Numbered from the stretch's first letter, positions 1-8,246 are shown. The stretch is 55,513 nt of DNA from Desulfurococcales archaeon (GCA_023255965.1 JAGDWE010000009.1:1-55513); one strand, 5' to 3'. Notes: a model not told the origin generated them from the letters alone. Numbers and translations are program-made.

Positions 1-19
1 AACCGAGGCGCTTATATAA

Positions 20-136
20 CAGGGCCACCATGTACGCGTTGGGGCCTGTGAGCTGCTGCCCGCCGATGGCCGGGGCCGCGGGCAGGAGGGGATCGAAAGG
101 TGGGGTGAACCCATGGAAGCAAAAATAGCAAAATAA
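20..136 (+). pseudogene. Degraded C-terminal tail of an IS605-type tnpB (OrfB)
   Basis: A short open stretch ends at a TAA at 134-136. Its product is rich in Gly, Arg and Pro and contains ELLPADGRGRGQ and RWGEPMEA, which resembles the low-complexity tail that follows the zinc finger in many archaeal TnpB proteins. No catalytic part is present and an in-frame stop lies at 17-19. The preceding bases (5-19, gaggcgcttatataa) resemble the AT-rich left-end motif found elsewhere in this window. The call rests on resemblance only. Confidence 0.35.
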
Positions 137-157
137 TGGGCATGGGCAACCACTTCT

Positions 158-841
158 TTACGGACTCATTAATAATTTATTTATAATGTGGGTTAATTCC
201 CTTAAATTATTTATCTCATAATAATTGGTGATCTTTAGTTCGCTAAGTAATTTACTGCATGAGCTACAATTAAATAACACAGGATATCCGACGACCTTAA
301 AGGCGCTTACATCCCAATCAGCATCACCTACATAAATAAAGTACTTAGGTGACATCCCAAATAATGTAGCTAATTTGTAAATGACTGCATCCTTCCTAAG
401 CGGATTAACGACTTCGATTCCGTAGGGAAGCAAACAGCCGTTATTATCGAAGAGCAACTTATTAGCGTATATCGTTGTAATACCTAGTTTGCTTCCAACA
501 AGCTCTGCTAGAATATCTATCCCACCGCTAACTATAGCTGTTTTAACGCCTAAGTTATGGAGGTAGTTACATAATTCATCTGCACCGTCATTTAAGGTCA
601 GTACTTTAAATGCCTTAATCACCTCATCACGTTGTATGCACCCCTTCGACGTAAGTAATTTCAAGTCCCTACGCATCCACTCATCATACGTTATTACTCC
701 CTTGTAGAATAGTTCCACATTAACCCTCCTGTAGTCGTCATCCTGAACTCCGAAGTAGCTATGTAGGTACTCCCACGAACTCTTAATAGGTACGAGGACG
801 CCGTCTAAGTCAAAAACCACTGCTAGCCTCCTCTTCAACAT
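158..841 (-). CDS. HAD-superfamily phosphatase (phosphoserine phosphatase-like)
   Basis: A 227-residue soluble HAD hydrolase that should remove phosphate from a small metabolite through an aspartyl-phosphate intermediate. Motif I is VVFDLDGVLVP near residue 8-18, with both aspartates. Motif II is the Ser in AIVSGG near residue 105. The motif III Lys may be in RKDAVIYK, and motif IV is YVGDADWD near residue 170. An alpha-helical cap lies between motifs I and II, as in the SerB-like subclass. The start is ATG at 841. It follows the 281-residue gene by 78 nt in the same direction. The substrate cannot be read from sequence; phosphoserine phosphatase is one option. Confidence 0.8.
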   Translation of the reverse strand: MLKRRLAVVFDLDGVLVPIKSSWEYLHSYFGVQDDDYRRVNVELFYKGVITYDEWMRRDLKLLTSKGCIQRDEVIKAFKVLTLNDGADELCNYLHNLGVKTAIVSGGIDILAELVGSKLGITTIYANKLLFDNNGCLLPYGIEVVNPLRKDAVIYKLATLFGMSPKYFIYVGDADWDVSAFKVVGYPVLFNCSSCSKLLSELKITNYYEINNLRELTHIINKLLMSP

Positions 842-919
842 GCACTATCACGATTTATATAGTTATAGACGTAGAATAAATATGTTAATTGCGCTGAAGA
901 GCCTACCACATCAGTATAG

Positions 920-1765
920 TCATTCTCGGCGCGCTACCTTATCGCGAAGGGCGTTCATGAAGTTAATTAAGAACTCATCGATTGATGCGGGAGCTCCCTT
1001 GCTCTCCAACGAGTTAATTAGTAAGCCACATAAGTTAGTACCGCTTTTATCAAGTACTCTAAGATATATTTCGGAGATACATAGATTGTTCAACTCTGTT
1101 AATGCCTCTATCATCTCTAATCTCTGCCTCATAATCCGTGCTAATTCAGCCGTATACGCAAGTACTAGGATATCTACTAAGCACTCTAAATTCTCAAACT
1201 TAAGTAAAGACCTAATCACATTCTTACTGCTGCTTACGATATTGAAAATCGCCTTCTTAATTAACTCCTTAATTCCCGCAACGTTTCTTAGGTAATGCAA
1301 ATGCTTTAATTCATCTATTAATTCATCTATATTAATTCCATAATTCATCAACCATTTATTCACGCCTTCAAGCTCCGTAATTGCTTCCCCTAGGGCACTC
1401 CATCCACTTGATAAATTGATACTTAATTCAGTAAGTGCTGTAATTAATGAGTTAAAAGCCTTAGATATTAAGGGGATTAAGTGGCTAAGGGTTTCAACTA
1501 CGGAGGCATAGTTGATCCTTAACTCTACAACTCTACATACATCCCTAATTAGATTCATGTAGGGTTCTGAGGCGCTGACCCTTAGCTCCTTTCCATCAAC
1601 TATAAGTAGTAGTTCATTACCTACGAGTTCAATTCTCCTTATGGACTCGATACTGACATCGCTTACTATATTACCCTCTAAGCTATACACCAGCAATTTA
1701 TTGTTCAATATAGAGATACTACATTGAATTACCTCCCCATCTAAGTAGCATCTAGCTAGTACCAC
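920..1765 (-). CDS. Unknown protein with a beta-rich N-terminus and helical C-terminus
   Basis: A 281-residue protein of unrecognised family. Residues 1-65 look like a small beta-rich domain of alternating hydrophobic strands (short-chain antibody-like or PH-like in pattern). Residues 80-280 are predicted mostly helical. No signal peptide, membrane segment or catalytic motif is visible. The start is GTG at 1765, and the gene overlaps the end of the 720-residue membrane-protein gene by 14 nt. It is therefore the last gene of a tightly coupled three-gene operon and probably acts with that membrane protein. The helical part could pair with the partner's coiled coil, which is inference. Confidence 0.6.
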   Translation of the reverse strand: MVLARCYLDGEVIQCSISILNNKLLVYSLEGNIVSDVSIESIRRIELVGNELLLIVDGKELRVSASEPYMNLIRDVCRVVELRINYASVVETLSHLIPLISKAFNSLITALTELSINLSSGWSALGEAITELEGVNKWLMNYGINIDELIDELKHLHYLRNVAGIKELIKKAIFNIVSSSKNVIRSLLKFENLECLVDILVLAYTAELARIMRQRLEMIEALTELNNLCISEIYLRVLDKSGTNLCGLLINSLESKGAPASIDEFLINFMNALRDKVARRE

Positions 1766-3914
1766 TTAATTCCCTCTTAATGACTCTACCATCATAAACA
1801 ACGCCCCCTCTACTACTTAAATATATGCTTAGAAGCCAGCTAAGTACGTTACTCGGTAGAGGTATTTCATCGACATTAATGGAACCATCTATAGAGAGCC
1901 TATCATCAAGGTATTTAATAAAGAGAGATAAATACTTCGCTCTCTTAATGGTAATGTCGATTAGCTTAACATATCCAAGTAACTCACTTAGAGGCTTCAA
2001 TTTACTATTCACTAGGTACTCCACCAATTCCCTGCAAGGTCTATCGATGTAAGTCAGCAATTCATTAACAGCAGCACTTACATCGCTTTTACGTGTTGTG
2101 AGGTAATCTAATTTAATGTCCTTAAGATCGATTAAATTACTCATCTCCAATTCCCTAACATGGACTTCGTTATTAACTGCATCTAAGAACCTAGTCAAAT
2201 TATCTCTCAACGCCATACATACCTCCCTAATATTGAATAACGCTCTAATCGGAGTTACCCCGAACTCTGGCAACACCTTAAATGTTTCACGTAGGTTGTT
2301 TAGAGCGGTTAATACTTCCGAACTACTCATGTCCTTGAACGAATTAATCAACGCCTCTAAATCCCTGCCTAACTTAGTTAAATTGCTGTAGGTGGTCATC
2401 ACCTCATCTTTAAATTCACTATGTACCTTATCGATGAATTCCATGTAGATCTTAATGACGTCGAGCATGACCAAATCCTCAGAGCACTTTATCGGCGCAT
2501 TAACGCTATATGCTTCCTTCCCCAGGACCTCGCGATAATATGTTGATATAACGCTTAATACATTTCCGCATAAGTCGCATAATCTCTTTAGTACTTTCTT
2601 TAATTTAAGTAATGCATCGGGCAACGCCTCTAAATCATTAACTCCCTCTAAGTGTTTAAGCATGTCCGATACATGGCTATCCATCAACCCTGAGGTAAGT
2701 GCGATGCTATTGTATAAATTCTTAACATCATTAACTAAGCTCGCGAATTTATTTAATAAAGAATTCTTAATGCTATTTAAGGACTTACTTAATTCGGTAT
2801 CTAACCTGTTTAATACTTCATTGATGCGTCTAGCTGTTGTCAAGGACTTACTTAATTCCCAACTAATGTTGTCTAATTCCTTAGAGATTTTAGTTAATGA
2901 ATCCTTAACCTCGTTAATGCTTAGCCTCGTTGAGGCGTCGCTAACTTCCTCAATAACTGAGGCATATAAATTTAAATCGCTTCTTAAGCTATTAATCATC
3001 GACATAGCCTTAGATCTCAGTACGTTCGATCTTGTTAGCATTTCATTAAAGGCATTAAGTAGGGCGAATATCGATGCAGTTAAAGGCACAACCACTAAGT
3101 ACCCATAGCGGGTTGCCTGCGGAACTGAAATGACGTTTTGAGAAACTATAACCACGGTTAATACGGCCGCCACGCATAGTACGTACGATGTAGCGGTACG
3201 AATTAGTATGTCCCTAAGCCCATAGGCTTCCGGTAAGAACCTCTTTTTAATGAGTAAGTACATGCAACCTACTAAGGTGTATATAAGTATTATCGACATG
3301 AAGAACATAGCAGGCTTTAATTCAAAGCCAGGTAACATGTAGGTCATATTAAGCATGCTTATATTTGGTACGAACTTGATGTTGGTTATTAGGAGGGGTA
3401 GGATTAGGTAGGGCGCATATATAGACATTAATGATACGGCATATATTATTAAATCCTCTAGACTATTAGACAACACTATATAAGCAGCTATTAAGGCTGG
3501 TGAGGCATAACCCGTAGGATCTAACATAGCCACTGGTAGTGATGCAATTATAAGTATATGGGGCACTATAAAGCCATGTCGCTGTCTCATTACTAAGAAT
3601 GCTGGGATGAAATTAGTTGCCGATATTGCCGCCAATATTAATGAAATGTAGTATGGATCTAATGGACTTCTAAATGCCACTCCTGATACGCTATAACCGA
3701 AGATAAGAGCTACAGATAACGAAATGTACGATAATGCTACACTCTTCCTTATATCTTGGGAGAAAATGTAAAAGTAGGTGATTATCAATATGACAGCATA
3801 TGCTGTGGAAAACAACATTAGCTGAGCCGTACTTATGCCTCCGCTTAATACGTATAGTAGTAGCTCAAACACCAAGACAAATACTATTAGCTGCAGCAGC
3901 TCTATAAATCTCAC
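1752..3914 (-). CDS. Polytopic membrane protein with long helical/coiled-coil cytoplasmic domain
   Basis: A 720-residue protein of unknown family. Residues 1-295 hold about nine or ten hydrophobic segments. Residues 300-690 are a long, mostly helical region with heptad-like Leu/Ile spacing, which suggests coiled coils or a helical bundle. The last 40 residues form a small domain. There are no Walker, kinase or transporter motifs. The start is GTG at 3914; its GTGA overlaps the TGA stop of the upstream gene, so translation is coupled. The architecture would suit a scaffold that ties a cytoplasmic polymer or protein complex to the membrane. That role is inferred only from shape and from the upstream neighbour. 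Confidence 0.65.
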   Translation of the reverse strand: MRFIELLQLIVFVLVFELLLYVLSGGISTAQLMLFSTAYAVILIITYFYIFSQDIRKSVALSYISLSVALIFGYSVSGVAFRSPLDPYYISLILAAISATNFIPAFLVMRQRHGFIVPHILIIASLPVAMLDPTGYASPALIAAYIVLSNSLEDLIIYAVSLMSIYAPYLILPLLITNIKFVPNISMLNMTYMLPGFELKPAMFFMSIILIYTLVGCMYLLIKKRFLPEAYGLRDILIRTATSYVLCVAAVLTVVIVSQNVISVPQATRYGYLVVVPLTASIFALLNAFNEMLTRSNVLRSKAMSMINSLRSDLNLYASVIEEVSDASTRLSINEVKDSLTKISKELDNISWELSKSLTTARRINEVLNRLDTELSKSLNSIKNSLLNKFASLVNDVKNLYNSIALTSGLMDSHVSDMLKHLEGVNDLEALPDALLKLKKVLKRLCDLCGNVLSVISTYYREVLGKEAYSVNAPIKCSEDLVMLDVIKIYMEFIDKVHSEFKDEVMTTYSNLTKLGRDLEALINSFKDMSSSEVLTALNNLRETFKVLPEFGVTPIRALFNIREVCMALRDNLTRFLDAVNNEVHVRELEMSNLIDLKDIKLDYLTTRKSDVSAAVNELLTYIDRPCRELVEYLVNSKLKPLSELLGYVKLIDITIKRAKYLSLFIKYLDDRLSIDGSINVDEIPLPSNVLSWLLSIYLSSRGGVVYDGRVIKRELSGTS

Positions 3915-4885
3915 TTAAGGCCCACCATATATGTCAATTTATCGACATTTATATGTAGACGAAGCTCTCCAGATACATCATATATCTTATGGATGTACCT
4001 CCTGAGGGATTTAATTAAGTGCCCTCTGGGCTCTATGGTTATTACCATGGATTCGTATTGGCCCTTAATCTCCGAAATCCTAATTAAGTCCCTAGATATC
4101 CTTCTAAAGGCCTCAGAATCAACATGTAGAATAAGATCCTTGGTTATAAGGAGTAATGATTCATTAATGTAGGGCTCATAATCGCCTATCAAGTGATGTA
4201 AGAATTTAATGGTATTCACTAAATTCCCAAAGACCTCTAACTCAATGCCGGGAAAACATAAAATCATACCTAATTTACCATAGGCGTCTAGGTAAGTACT
4301 AATCTCACTATAGTTGTCTAATAATGCATTAATACACGATCTTAAGGGATCTATGCCTTTAATTAGCCTCAAATACGTGAATAATTTATCGCTCGTAACT
4401 AATATCGAGTTACTAAGTCCCCCCTCAAGAACCATGGCGATGTAGATTAAGGCATTTAAGGCATCATTATCACTTAACATGCTCGGAAGCCTCATTAAAG
4501 TAAGTACATTACATCTACTATTCAAATCTTTAACTTCCTTAAGCAACTCATACGTTACATATAGGCTATACGGTTCGGTGCTGATTATCACCAAGGCATT
4601 CATGATATCGCTAATGATGTGCGGCTTAACTTTATTAATCGAATCAATTATGAGATGGTTCTTGGAAAGATTGATCCATAGGCCATCTAAATTAAGCTTA
4701 GGTAATGTAATTACGTTACCCTCATTTGGTGTTACGTTATCTAACAATATATATAATGTACTACTACCTAGGCGATCTCTTAAAACCCTATACTCATCTA
4801 AGGATGAGGTTATTACGACATTAACATACGACTTAACATCAGTGGAATCTATTAGGCGAAATAATCTGTCTAGATACTGACTCAT
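3911..4885 (-). CDS. Unknown protein, possible diverged tubulin/FtsZ-fold protein
   Basis: A protein of about 324 residues, first gene of the operon with the 720- and 281-residue proteins. The start chosen is ATG 4885 because GGTGATG lies just upstream; TTG 4909 is the longer choice. The pattern recalls FtsZ: a hydrophobic strand and helix where the GGGTGTG loop would be (NALVIISTEPYSLYV), then a strand with VLTLMRLP in the place of VVTLPF, then DALNALIYI and SILVTSDKLF in the places of the R..NA and LIVIPNDKL segments. The glycine-rich nucleotide loop is absent, so GTP binding is doubtful. This is a distant pattern match, not a family assignment. Confidence 0.5.
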   Translation of the reverse strand: MSQYLDRLFRLIDSTDVKSYVNVVITSSLDEYRVLRDRLGSSTLYILLDNVTPNEGNVITLPKLNLDGLWINLSKNHLIIDSINKVKPHIISDIMNALVIISTEPYSLYVTYELLKEVKDLNSRCNVLTLMRLPSMLSDNDALNALIYIAMVLEGGLSNSILVTSDKLFTYLRLIKGIDPLRSCINALLDNYSEISTYLDAYGKLGMILCFPGIELEVFGNLVNTIKFLHHLIGDYEPYINESLLLITKDLILHVDSEAFRRISRDLIRISEIKGQYESMVITIEPRGHLIKSLRRYIHKIYDVSGELRLHINVDKLTYMVGLK

Positions 4886-4989
4886 CAACATCACCATTAA
4901 ATAATTCAATAATACATTAATAACTCCACATCCTTATTTTTCCTCTAAATGCTTTTATTACTTAGATGTGTGATGCATTCCTAAAACAC

Positions 4990-5010
4990 GATAATGCTTA
5001 AGAGTATACG
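4990..5010 (+). promoter_or_regulatory. TATA-like element ahead of the sRNA candidate and nuclease gene
   Basis: The bases gcttaagagtata are an AT-rich TATA-like stretch. The expected start, about 26 nt downstream, falls at about 5022-5027, just before the C box of the candidate sRNA at 5029. Confidence 0.4.
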
Positions 5011-5021
5011 ATCTACTATCT

Positions 5022-5084
5022 AAATTAGATGATGAGGGAGGTGATCTCAGATGGGTGAAGATGGATGCAACCGCCTGATTTCTT
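5022..5084 (+). ncRNA. Candidate C/D box sRNA overlapping the start of the Mrr-like gene
   Basis: A perfect C box ATGATGA (5029-5035) is followed by a 12-nt guide, a D' box CAGA (5048-5051), 3 nt, a C' box GTGAAGA (5055-5061), a 13-nt guide and a D box CTGA (5075-5078). These spacings fit archaeal C/D box RNAs, which direct ribose 2'-O-methylation with L7Ae, Nop5 and fibrillarin. The flanks TCTAA and TTAGA can pair. The first guide, GGGAGGTGATCT, is complementary to the usual 3' end of 16S rRNA, so the same bases could simply be a strong Shine-Dalgarno site. Both readings are possible. Confidence 0.4.
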
Positions 5085-5745
5085 AGACAAGTTAATGGCG
5101 CTCTATGAAAGGCTCAGCAAAAGGCATTGCATCAACCTAGATGATGTAGGGGTGTATGAGGTAATTAATTACCTGCTTGAAAACGGTGTATTACATAGAG
5201 GCCTTAACCGTGAGTTATGCGTTAAATCTAGGGTTAAGTTCGCCTTAGAGTTAATTAGATTAGGTAGTGATGTAGAGAGGGTAGCCCTCTCACTCGACTG
5301 GCGGGATTTTGAGGAATTAATTAGCGAGTGCTTAATCATGAATAATTATCTAATCATTAAGAACCTTAGGTTCGGGGTTAAGAGGAATGAGGTAGACGTT
5401 ATTGGCGTTAATACGGCATCATCCATCGCTGTCGTAGTGGACTGCAAACATTGGAGTCCAGGATACAGTAAGAAAGGGAAGTTAATTAGTGTATGCCGTG
5501 AACATAGACGTAAGGTTGAGGAATTAAGTAGCCAATGTTCATCGCTTATGGGCACGTACTTACAGTTAGCTAAAGCCAAGTACTTAATACCAGTGGTAGT
5601 GACATTAACTGACGTAATACGTGGATACTTTAACGGGGTATTTATAGTGCCCATATATAGATTTAATGACTACATAGTAAATATCAATTACTATGTAGAA
5701 TTGCTGGGCAGGTCTGAGTTGGTAAGGAATAAGTGTTTTAGCTGA
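5065..5745 (+). CDS. Mrr-like restriction endonuclease-fold protein (PD-(D/E)XK)
   Basis: A 226-residue protein with a C-terminal nuclease core. The conserved residues are the Glu in DFEELI near residue 75, the Asp in NEVDVIGV near residue 110, and VVDCKHW near residue 125 (the D-x-C-K form of the (D/E)-X-K motif). Mrr-like and Hjc-like enzymes of this fold cut DNA. The helical N-terminal 65 residues may serve as a recognition domain. ATG 5065 is used because a stop lies in frame at 5056-5058. A strong GGAGGTGATC at 5037-5046 sits better for ATG 5051, which opens only an 11-codon frame. No methyltransferase gene is adjacent, so a classical restriction-modification pair is not supported. Confidence 0.7.
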   Translation: MQPPDFLDKLMALYERLSKRHCINLDDVGVYEVINYLLENGVLHRGLNRELCVKSRVKFALELIRLGSDVERVALSLDWRDFEELISECLIMNNYLIIKNLRFGVKRNEVDVIGVNTASSIAVVVDCKHWSPGYSKKGKLISVCREHRRKVEELSSQCSSLMGTYLQLAKAKYLIPVVVTLTDVIRGYFNGVFIVPIYRFNDYIVNINYYVELLGRSELVRNKCFS

Positions 5746-6032
5746 AAAGCCATAATCATTTACAGGTGTGTACCCGAGTAGATGGAACGAAGCCTCCGCC
5801 TTCTAGAGCGGGGGAGAGGTTAGAGCTAAAGTCTAAAAACTTAAAAGCTTCAGCGAATCTATCTTAATCACGGTGATGAGGGTCCGTAGCCACATCCCTA
5901 AAGCGATGTATGATGTATCGGCCCTCCGTAATAGTCCTAAAGATTATATAGTATATGAATCAATGGGAGACGGCATGCTGGGACCCTAGTTCCTTAGGTT
6001 AGGGGGAGATTAGGTAGGAGTGATAGGTAATC
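5746..6032. other. Intergenic region with an IS605-like end, no gene seen
   Basis: The stretch holds an IS605-type terminal hairpin at 5791-5820 and then no convincing reading frame. At 5873-5916 there are C-box-like motifs but no matching D box, so no RNA gene is called. Confidence 0.4.
5791..5820 (+). repeat. Solo IS200/IS605-type right-end hairpin
   Basis: The bases agcctccgccttctagagcg and the following gggga form an imperfect palindrome of the family AGCCTCGCCCTTcaGGGCGGGGAGGAGGTC that recurs across the window. No transposase lies beside it. Confidence 0.45.
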
Positions 6033-7205
6033 ATGGTTATTGAGGTATTGTTGGCGGTATTAGTTGCTGAGTTAATCATTTACTTGCTGAGTAACTATCA
6101 TAAGGGGTTCTCGGCAAGGATTAGGAGGACCGGCTTAAACGTAGGTCTATTTACGTTAATGATCGATGTGGGCAAGTTTGCTGGGCTTAAGGTTAGGAGG
6201 TTTAATACCGTGAGTCGCATAGTGGGATTCGTAGGGATAGCTAACCTCATATCTTTAATAGCGTTATTTTACTGGATTGCTATTCCGTCCCTACTTAACA
6301 TAATTAAGTCCGTGACCTCCGCCGGCGTAGTAGGTGAGTCCCCCTTCGTCCCAGTGGTGCCTGGGGTTACGATTAAGGGCCTAAGCATCATCTACTTCCT
6401 CTTAAGCATAGCGATAGCCATAGTCGCACACGAACTATCCCACGCATTAATAGCGATTAACGAAGGCATTGAGGTCCAATCATGGGGGTTAGGGATTTTC
6501 CTGATATTTCCATTCGCATATGTTAGAATCGATGATGAATCATTTAATAAAGCATCACTGTCGAGTAAGGTTAGGGTACTATCGGCCGGCATACTATCTA
6601 ATACCGCGCTAGCCATAGTCGTTCTCCTATTAATGAACTACGTATCTGGGATCCTATATCAGCATATAGCGGTAGTCATATGCGGTTTAGATCGTAGCCT
6701 AGGTCCAGACGCGCCAGCTATATTAGCTAATATACCCGTTCCTTCAGTGATTAACAGCATTAACGGTACTCCGATTAAGATATTAAGTGATTTGAGGAGC
6801 TATTTGATTTCTATAGCTAATAAATCAACGTCGCTTGTGCTGAACGTATCTAAATTTAATTACCTCATAGACGACTCGATAGTTGACTCCATAGACGGTT
6901 ATCAATTAATCGAAGTATATAAGCCCTCATACTATCCTAGGCTAGGTATCTTAGTCGTTGAAGCATATCTACCATCAGTCCCTAAGGAGCTATATTACCT
7001 AGCTAGGGCCTTCTTCTGGATATACCTCGTAAACATAAGCCTAGCAGTGTTTAATGCAGCCCCATTAATTATAACTGACGGAGGTAGGATAATAGATGAA
7101 TTCCTTAGGAAGTACGGCCTACGTAAGGTCAGTAATGTTATTCAGGCATTAACCATAATAATTGTAGTCGTATTACTTATTACTGGTTTTGTGAACTTCA
7201 TTTAG
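6033..7205 (+). CDS. Site-2-protease family intramembrane metalloprotease (M50)
   Basis: A 390-residue membrane protease that would cut transmembrane substrates within the bilayer. The zinc motif AHELSHA (HExxH) lies near residue 131-137 inside a hydrophobic helix. The second metal motif is N-A-A-P..ITDGGR near residue 343-356, a variant of the usual NxxPxxxxDG. Between them a soluble insert (about residues 200-310) contains VINSINGTPI, typical of a PDZ-like domain. About six membrane segments are visible. The start is ATG 6033, after a region with GGAGTGAT. It converges on the aldolase gene, and the two ends overlap by 8 nt. The cell's substrates are unknown. Confidence 0.85.
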   Translation: MVIEVLLAVLVAELIIYLLSNYHKGFSARIRRTGLNVGLFTLMIDVGKFAGLKVRRFNTVSRIVGFVGIANLISLIALFYWIAIPSLLNIIKSVTSAGVVGESPFVPVVPGVTIKGLSIIYFLLSIAIAIVAHELSHALIAINEGIEVQSWGLGIFLIFPFAYVRIDDESFNKASLSSKVRVLSAGILSNTALAIVVLLLMNYVSGILYQHIAVVICGLDRSLGPDAPAILANIPVPSVINSINGTPIKILSDLRSYLISIANKSTSLVLNVSKFNYLIDDSIVDSIDGYQLIEVYKPSYYPRLGILVVEAYLPSVPKELYYLARAFFWIYLVNISLAVFNAAPLIITDGGRIIDEFLRKYGLRKVSNVIQALTIIIVVVLLITGFVNFI

Positions 7206-7764
7206 TGCTTAATGACTTCCTCATTAAGTACATCTCCGCAACATCCTCTAAGGCCTCAACAGCATTTAACGCTGTATATATGTCCTTGGCAGCTGATACA
7301 ACTCCATGGCCCTGAAGCACTACTACGGGACATTCATCTACAGCCTCATTAACGGCGTTAGCCAGCTCATCAGAGCCCGGCGGATACCTACCTACTACCT
7401 CAATACATGGTATAGAGACCGCTGACTCCACATAAGCACTTAGGTCTATGTTTTCAGTTAAATCAAATAATAGGGTAGTTAGGGGGCTGTGTGCGTGGAT
7501 TACTGCCTTAACCCATTCATAGTTCTTATATAGGTTTAAATGCATCTTATACTCTATAGAAGGTTTAGTTCTACCAACCCACCGACCATCTAGGAATATG
7601 AGCACTATGTCGTCAGGTGTCAACCTATGTTTGGGTTCCTTAGATGGCGTAATCCATATGTAGTCGCCGTTACCTCTAATGCTCGCATTACCTCCCTTAA
7701 CGTTAAGCAGTCCTCTATCATGGAGAACCCTCATTACATCGCATAATACCTCCCTAGTATCCAA
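7198..7764 (-). CDS. Class II aldolase/adducin family protein
   Basis: A 188-residue, zinc-dependent aldolase of the FucA/AraD type. Family features seen are GGNASIR near residue 24-30 (phosphate site), the Glu in IEYKMHLN near residue 68 (catalytic position), HAHSP near residue 92 (two zinc His), and QGHGVV near residue 154 (third zinc His). It should cleave or form a sugar phosphate such as fuculose 1-phosphate, or act in methionine salvage or deoxysugar salvage. The exact substrate is not readable. The chosen start is TTG 7764 with GGGTGTC just upstream. It ends tail-to-tail with the site-2 protease gene. Confidence 0.85.
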   Translation of the reverse strand: MDTREVLCDVMRVLHDRGLLNVKGGNASIRGNGDYIWITPSKEPKHRLTPDDIVLIFLDGRWVGRTKPSIEYKMHLNLYKNYEWVKAVIHAHSPLTTLLFDLTENIDLSAYVESAVSIPCIEVVGRYPPGSDELANAVNEAVDECPVVVLQGHGVVSAAKDIYTALNAVEALEDVAEMYLMRKSLSTK

Positions 7765-7809
7765 ACTGACACCCTTAGTTACTGGGGGGCATGGTTAATA
7801 AGCTTATAA

Positions 7810-7852
7810 CTGAAGGCCTCGCTCTTCAGGTCTGGTAGGAGGTCAGCAGGGC
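7810..7852 (+). repeat. Solo IS200/IS605-type right end
   Basis: CTGAAGGCCTCGCTCTTCAG, then ggtctggtaggaggtcag, matches the window's recurring end consensus closely, but the palindrome is partly decayed. It lies 18 nt before the long inverted repeat copy A. Confidence 0.55.
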
Positions 7853-7870
7853 TTTTACGCCCTTCTTAGT

Positions 7871-8083
7871 GCCTAACTTGCTTCTAGTCGTCTCTAAACG
7901 CCTTTAGTAGCTATTAGGTACGCTGAGGCGGTGTCGAGGATCATTAAACCGTATTGGCCGCTGGTTCCATAGATCCGCGGGGCTCTGGGTCCTAAGCAAC
8001 TGCGGTGAGGGCTCGCGGGCGGCGCGATGAGCTACATGCAGCGATCAAAGGTAATTAAAAATGACGAGAGGTCGCGGTATGTG
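7871..8083 (+). repeat. Long inverted repeat, copy A (mate at 18073-18284)
   Basis: This 213-bp segment is the reverse complement of 18073-18284 with one substitution (in gctacatgca), a 2-bp insertion and a 1-bp deletion. It is more GC-rich than its surroundings. On the plus strand one frame reads like protein (YAEAVSRIIKPYWPLVP, GGAMSYMQRSKV) but carries in-frame TAG and TGA codons, so it may be a relic of a coding sequence. On the minus strand, the frame that is open in copy B is broken here by a TAG. No terminal inverted repeats are seen. Confidence 0.9.
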
Positions 8084-8206
8084 GGGAACGCTAGGTTGTA
8101 TAGCTGTGGAATGCTATAAGATTTTCGATCAGGATAACGCGTAAGAGTTTATTAACCCTTTTAACTCTATAGTATTGTGGAGGGTTGAGGAGAGGCCCTC
8201 CAGCCC
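8084..8206. other. Decayed sequence between repeat copy A and the methylene-pterin reductase gene
   Basis: Weak similarity to the flank of repeat copy B continues for about 30 bp (gtggggaacgctagg). After that no frame is open. The bases gtggagggttgaggagaggc resemble tnpB-tail debris but cannot be assigned. Confidence 0.3.
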
Positions 8207-8246
8207 CGGCGGTAGTTGGGGTTTGTCTAGCTAGCCCCCAACGCCG
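8207..8246 (-). terminator. Hairpin just after the methylene-pterin reductase stop codon
   Basis: GTTGGGG and CCCCAAC form a strong stem around a 15-nt loop, extended by GGCG/CGCC with a small bulge. It begins at the TAG stop of the minus-strand gene (8247-8249). It could act as a transcript end or 3' stabiliser, or be a subterminal hairpin of a decayed IS. No long U-tract follows. Confidence 0.35.

Noticed and set aside
840..1295. 151-codon plus-strand frame opposite the 281-residue gene
   Set aside because: It is the shadow of the minus-strand gene, with a typical low-complexity Ser/Leu/Ile composition.
5870..5940. Possible second C/D box RNA with C-like boxes at 5873 and 5910
   Set aside because: No CTGA D box is found at a workable distance and the spacings do not fit.
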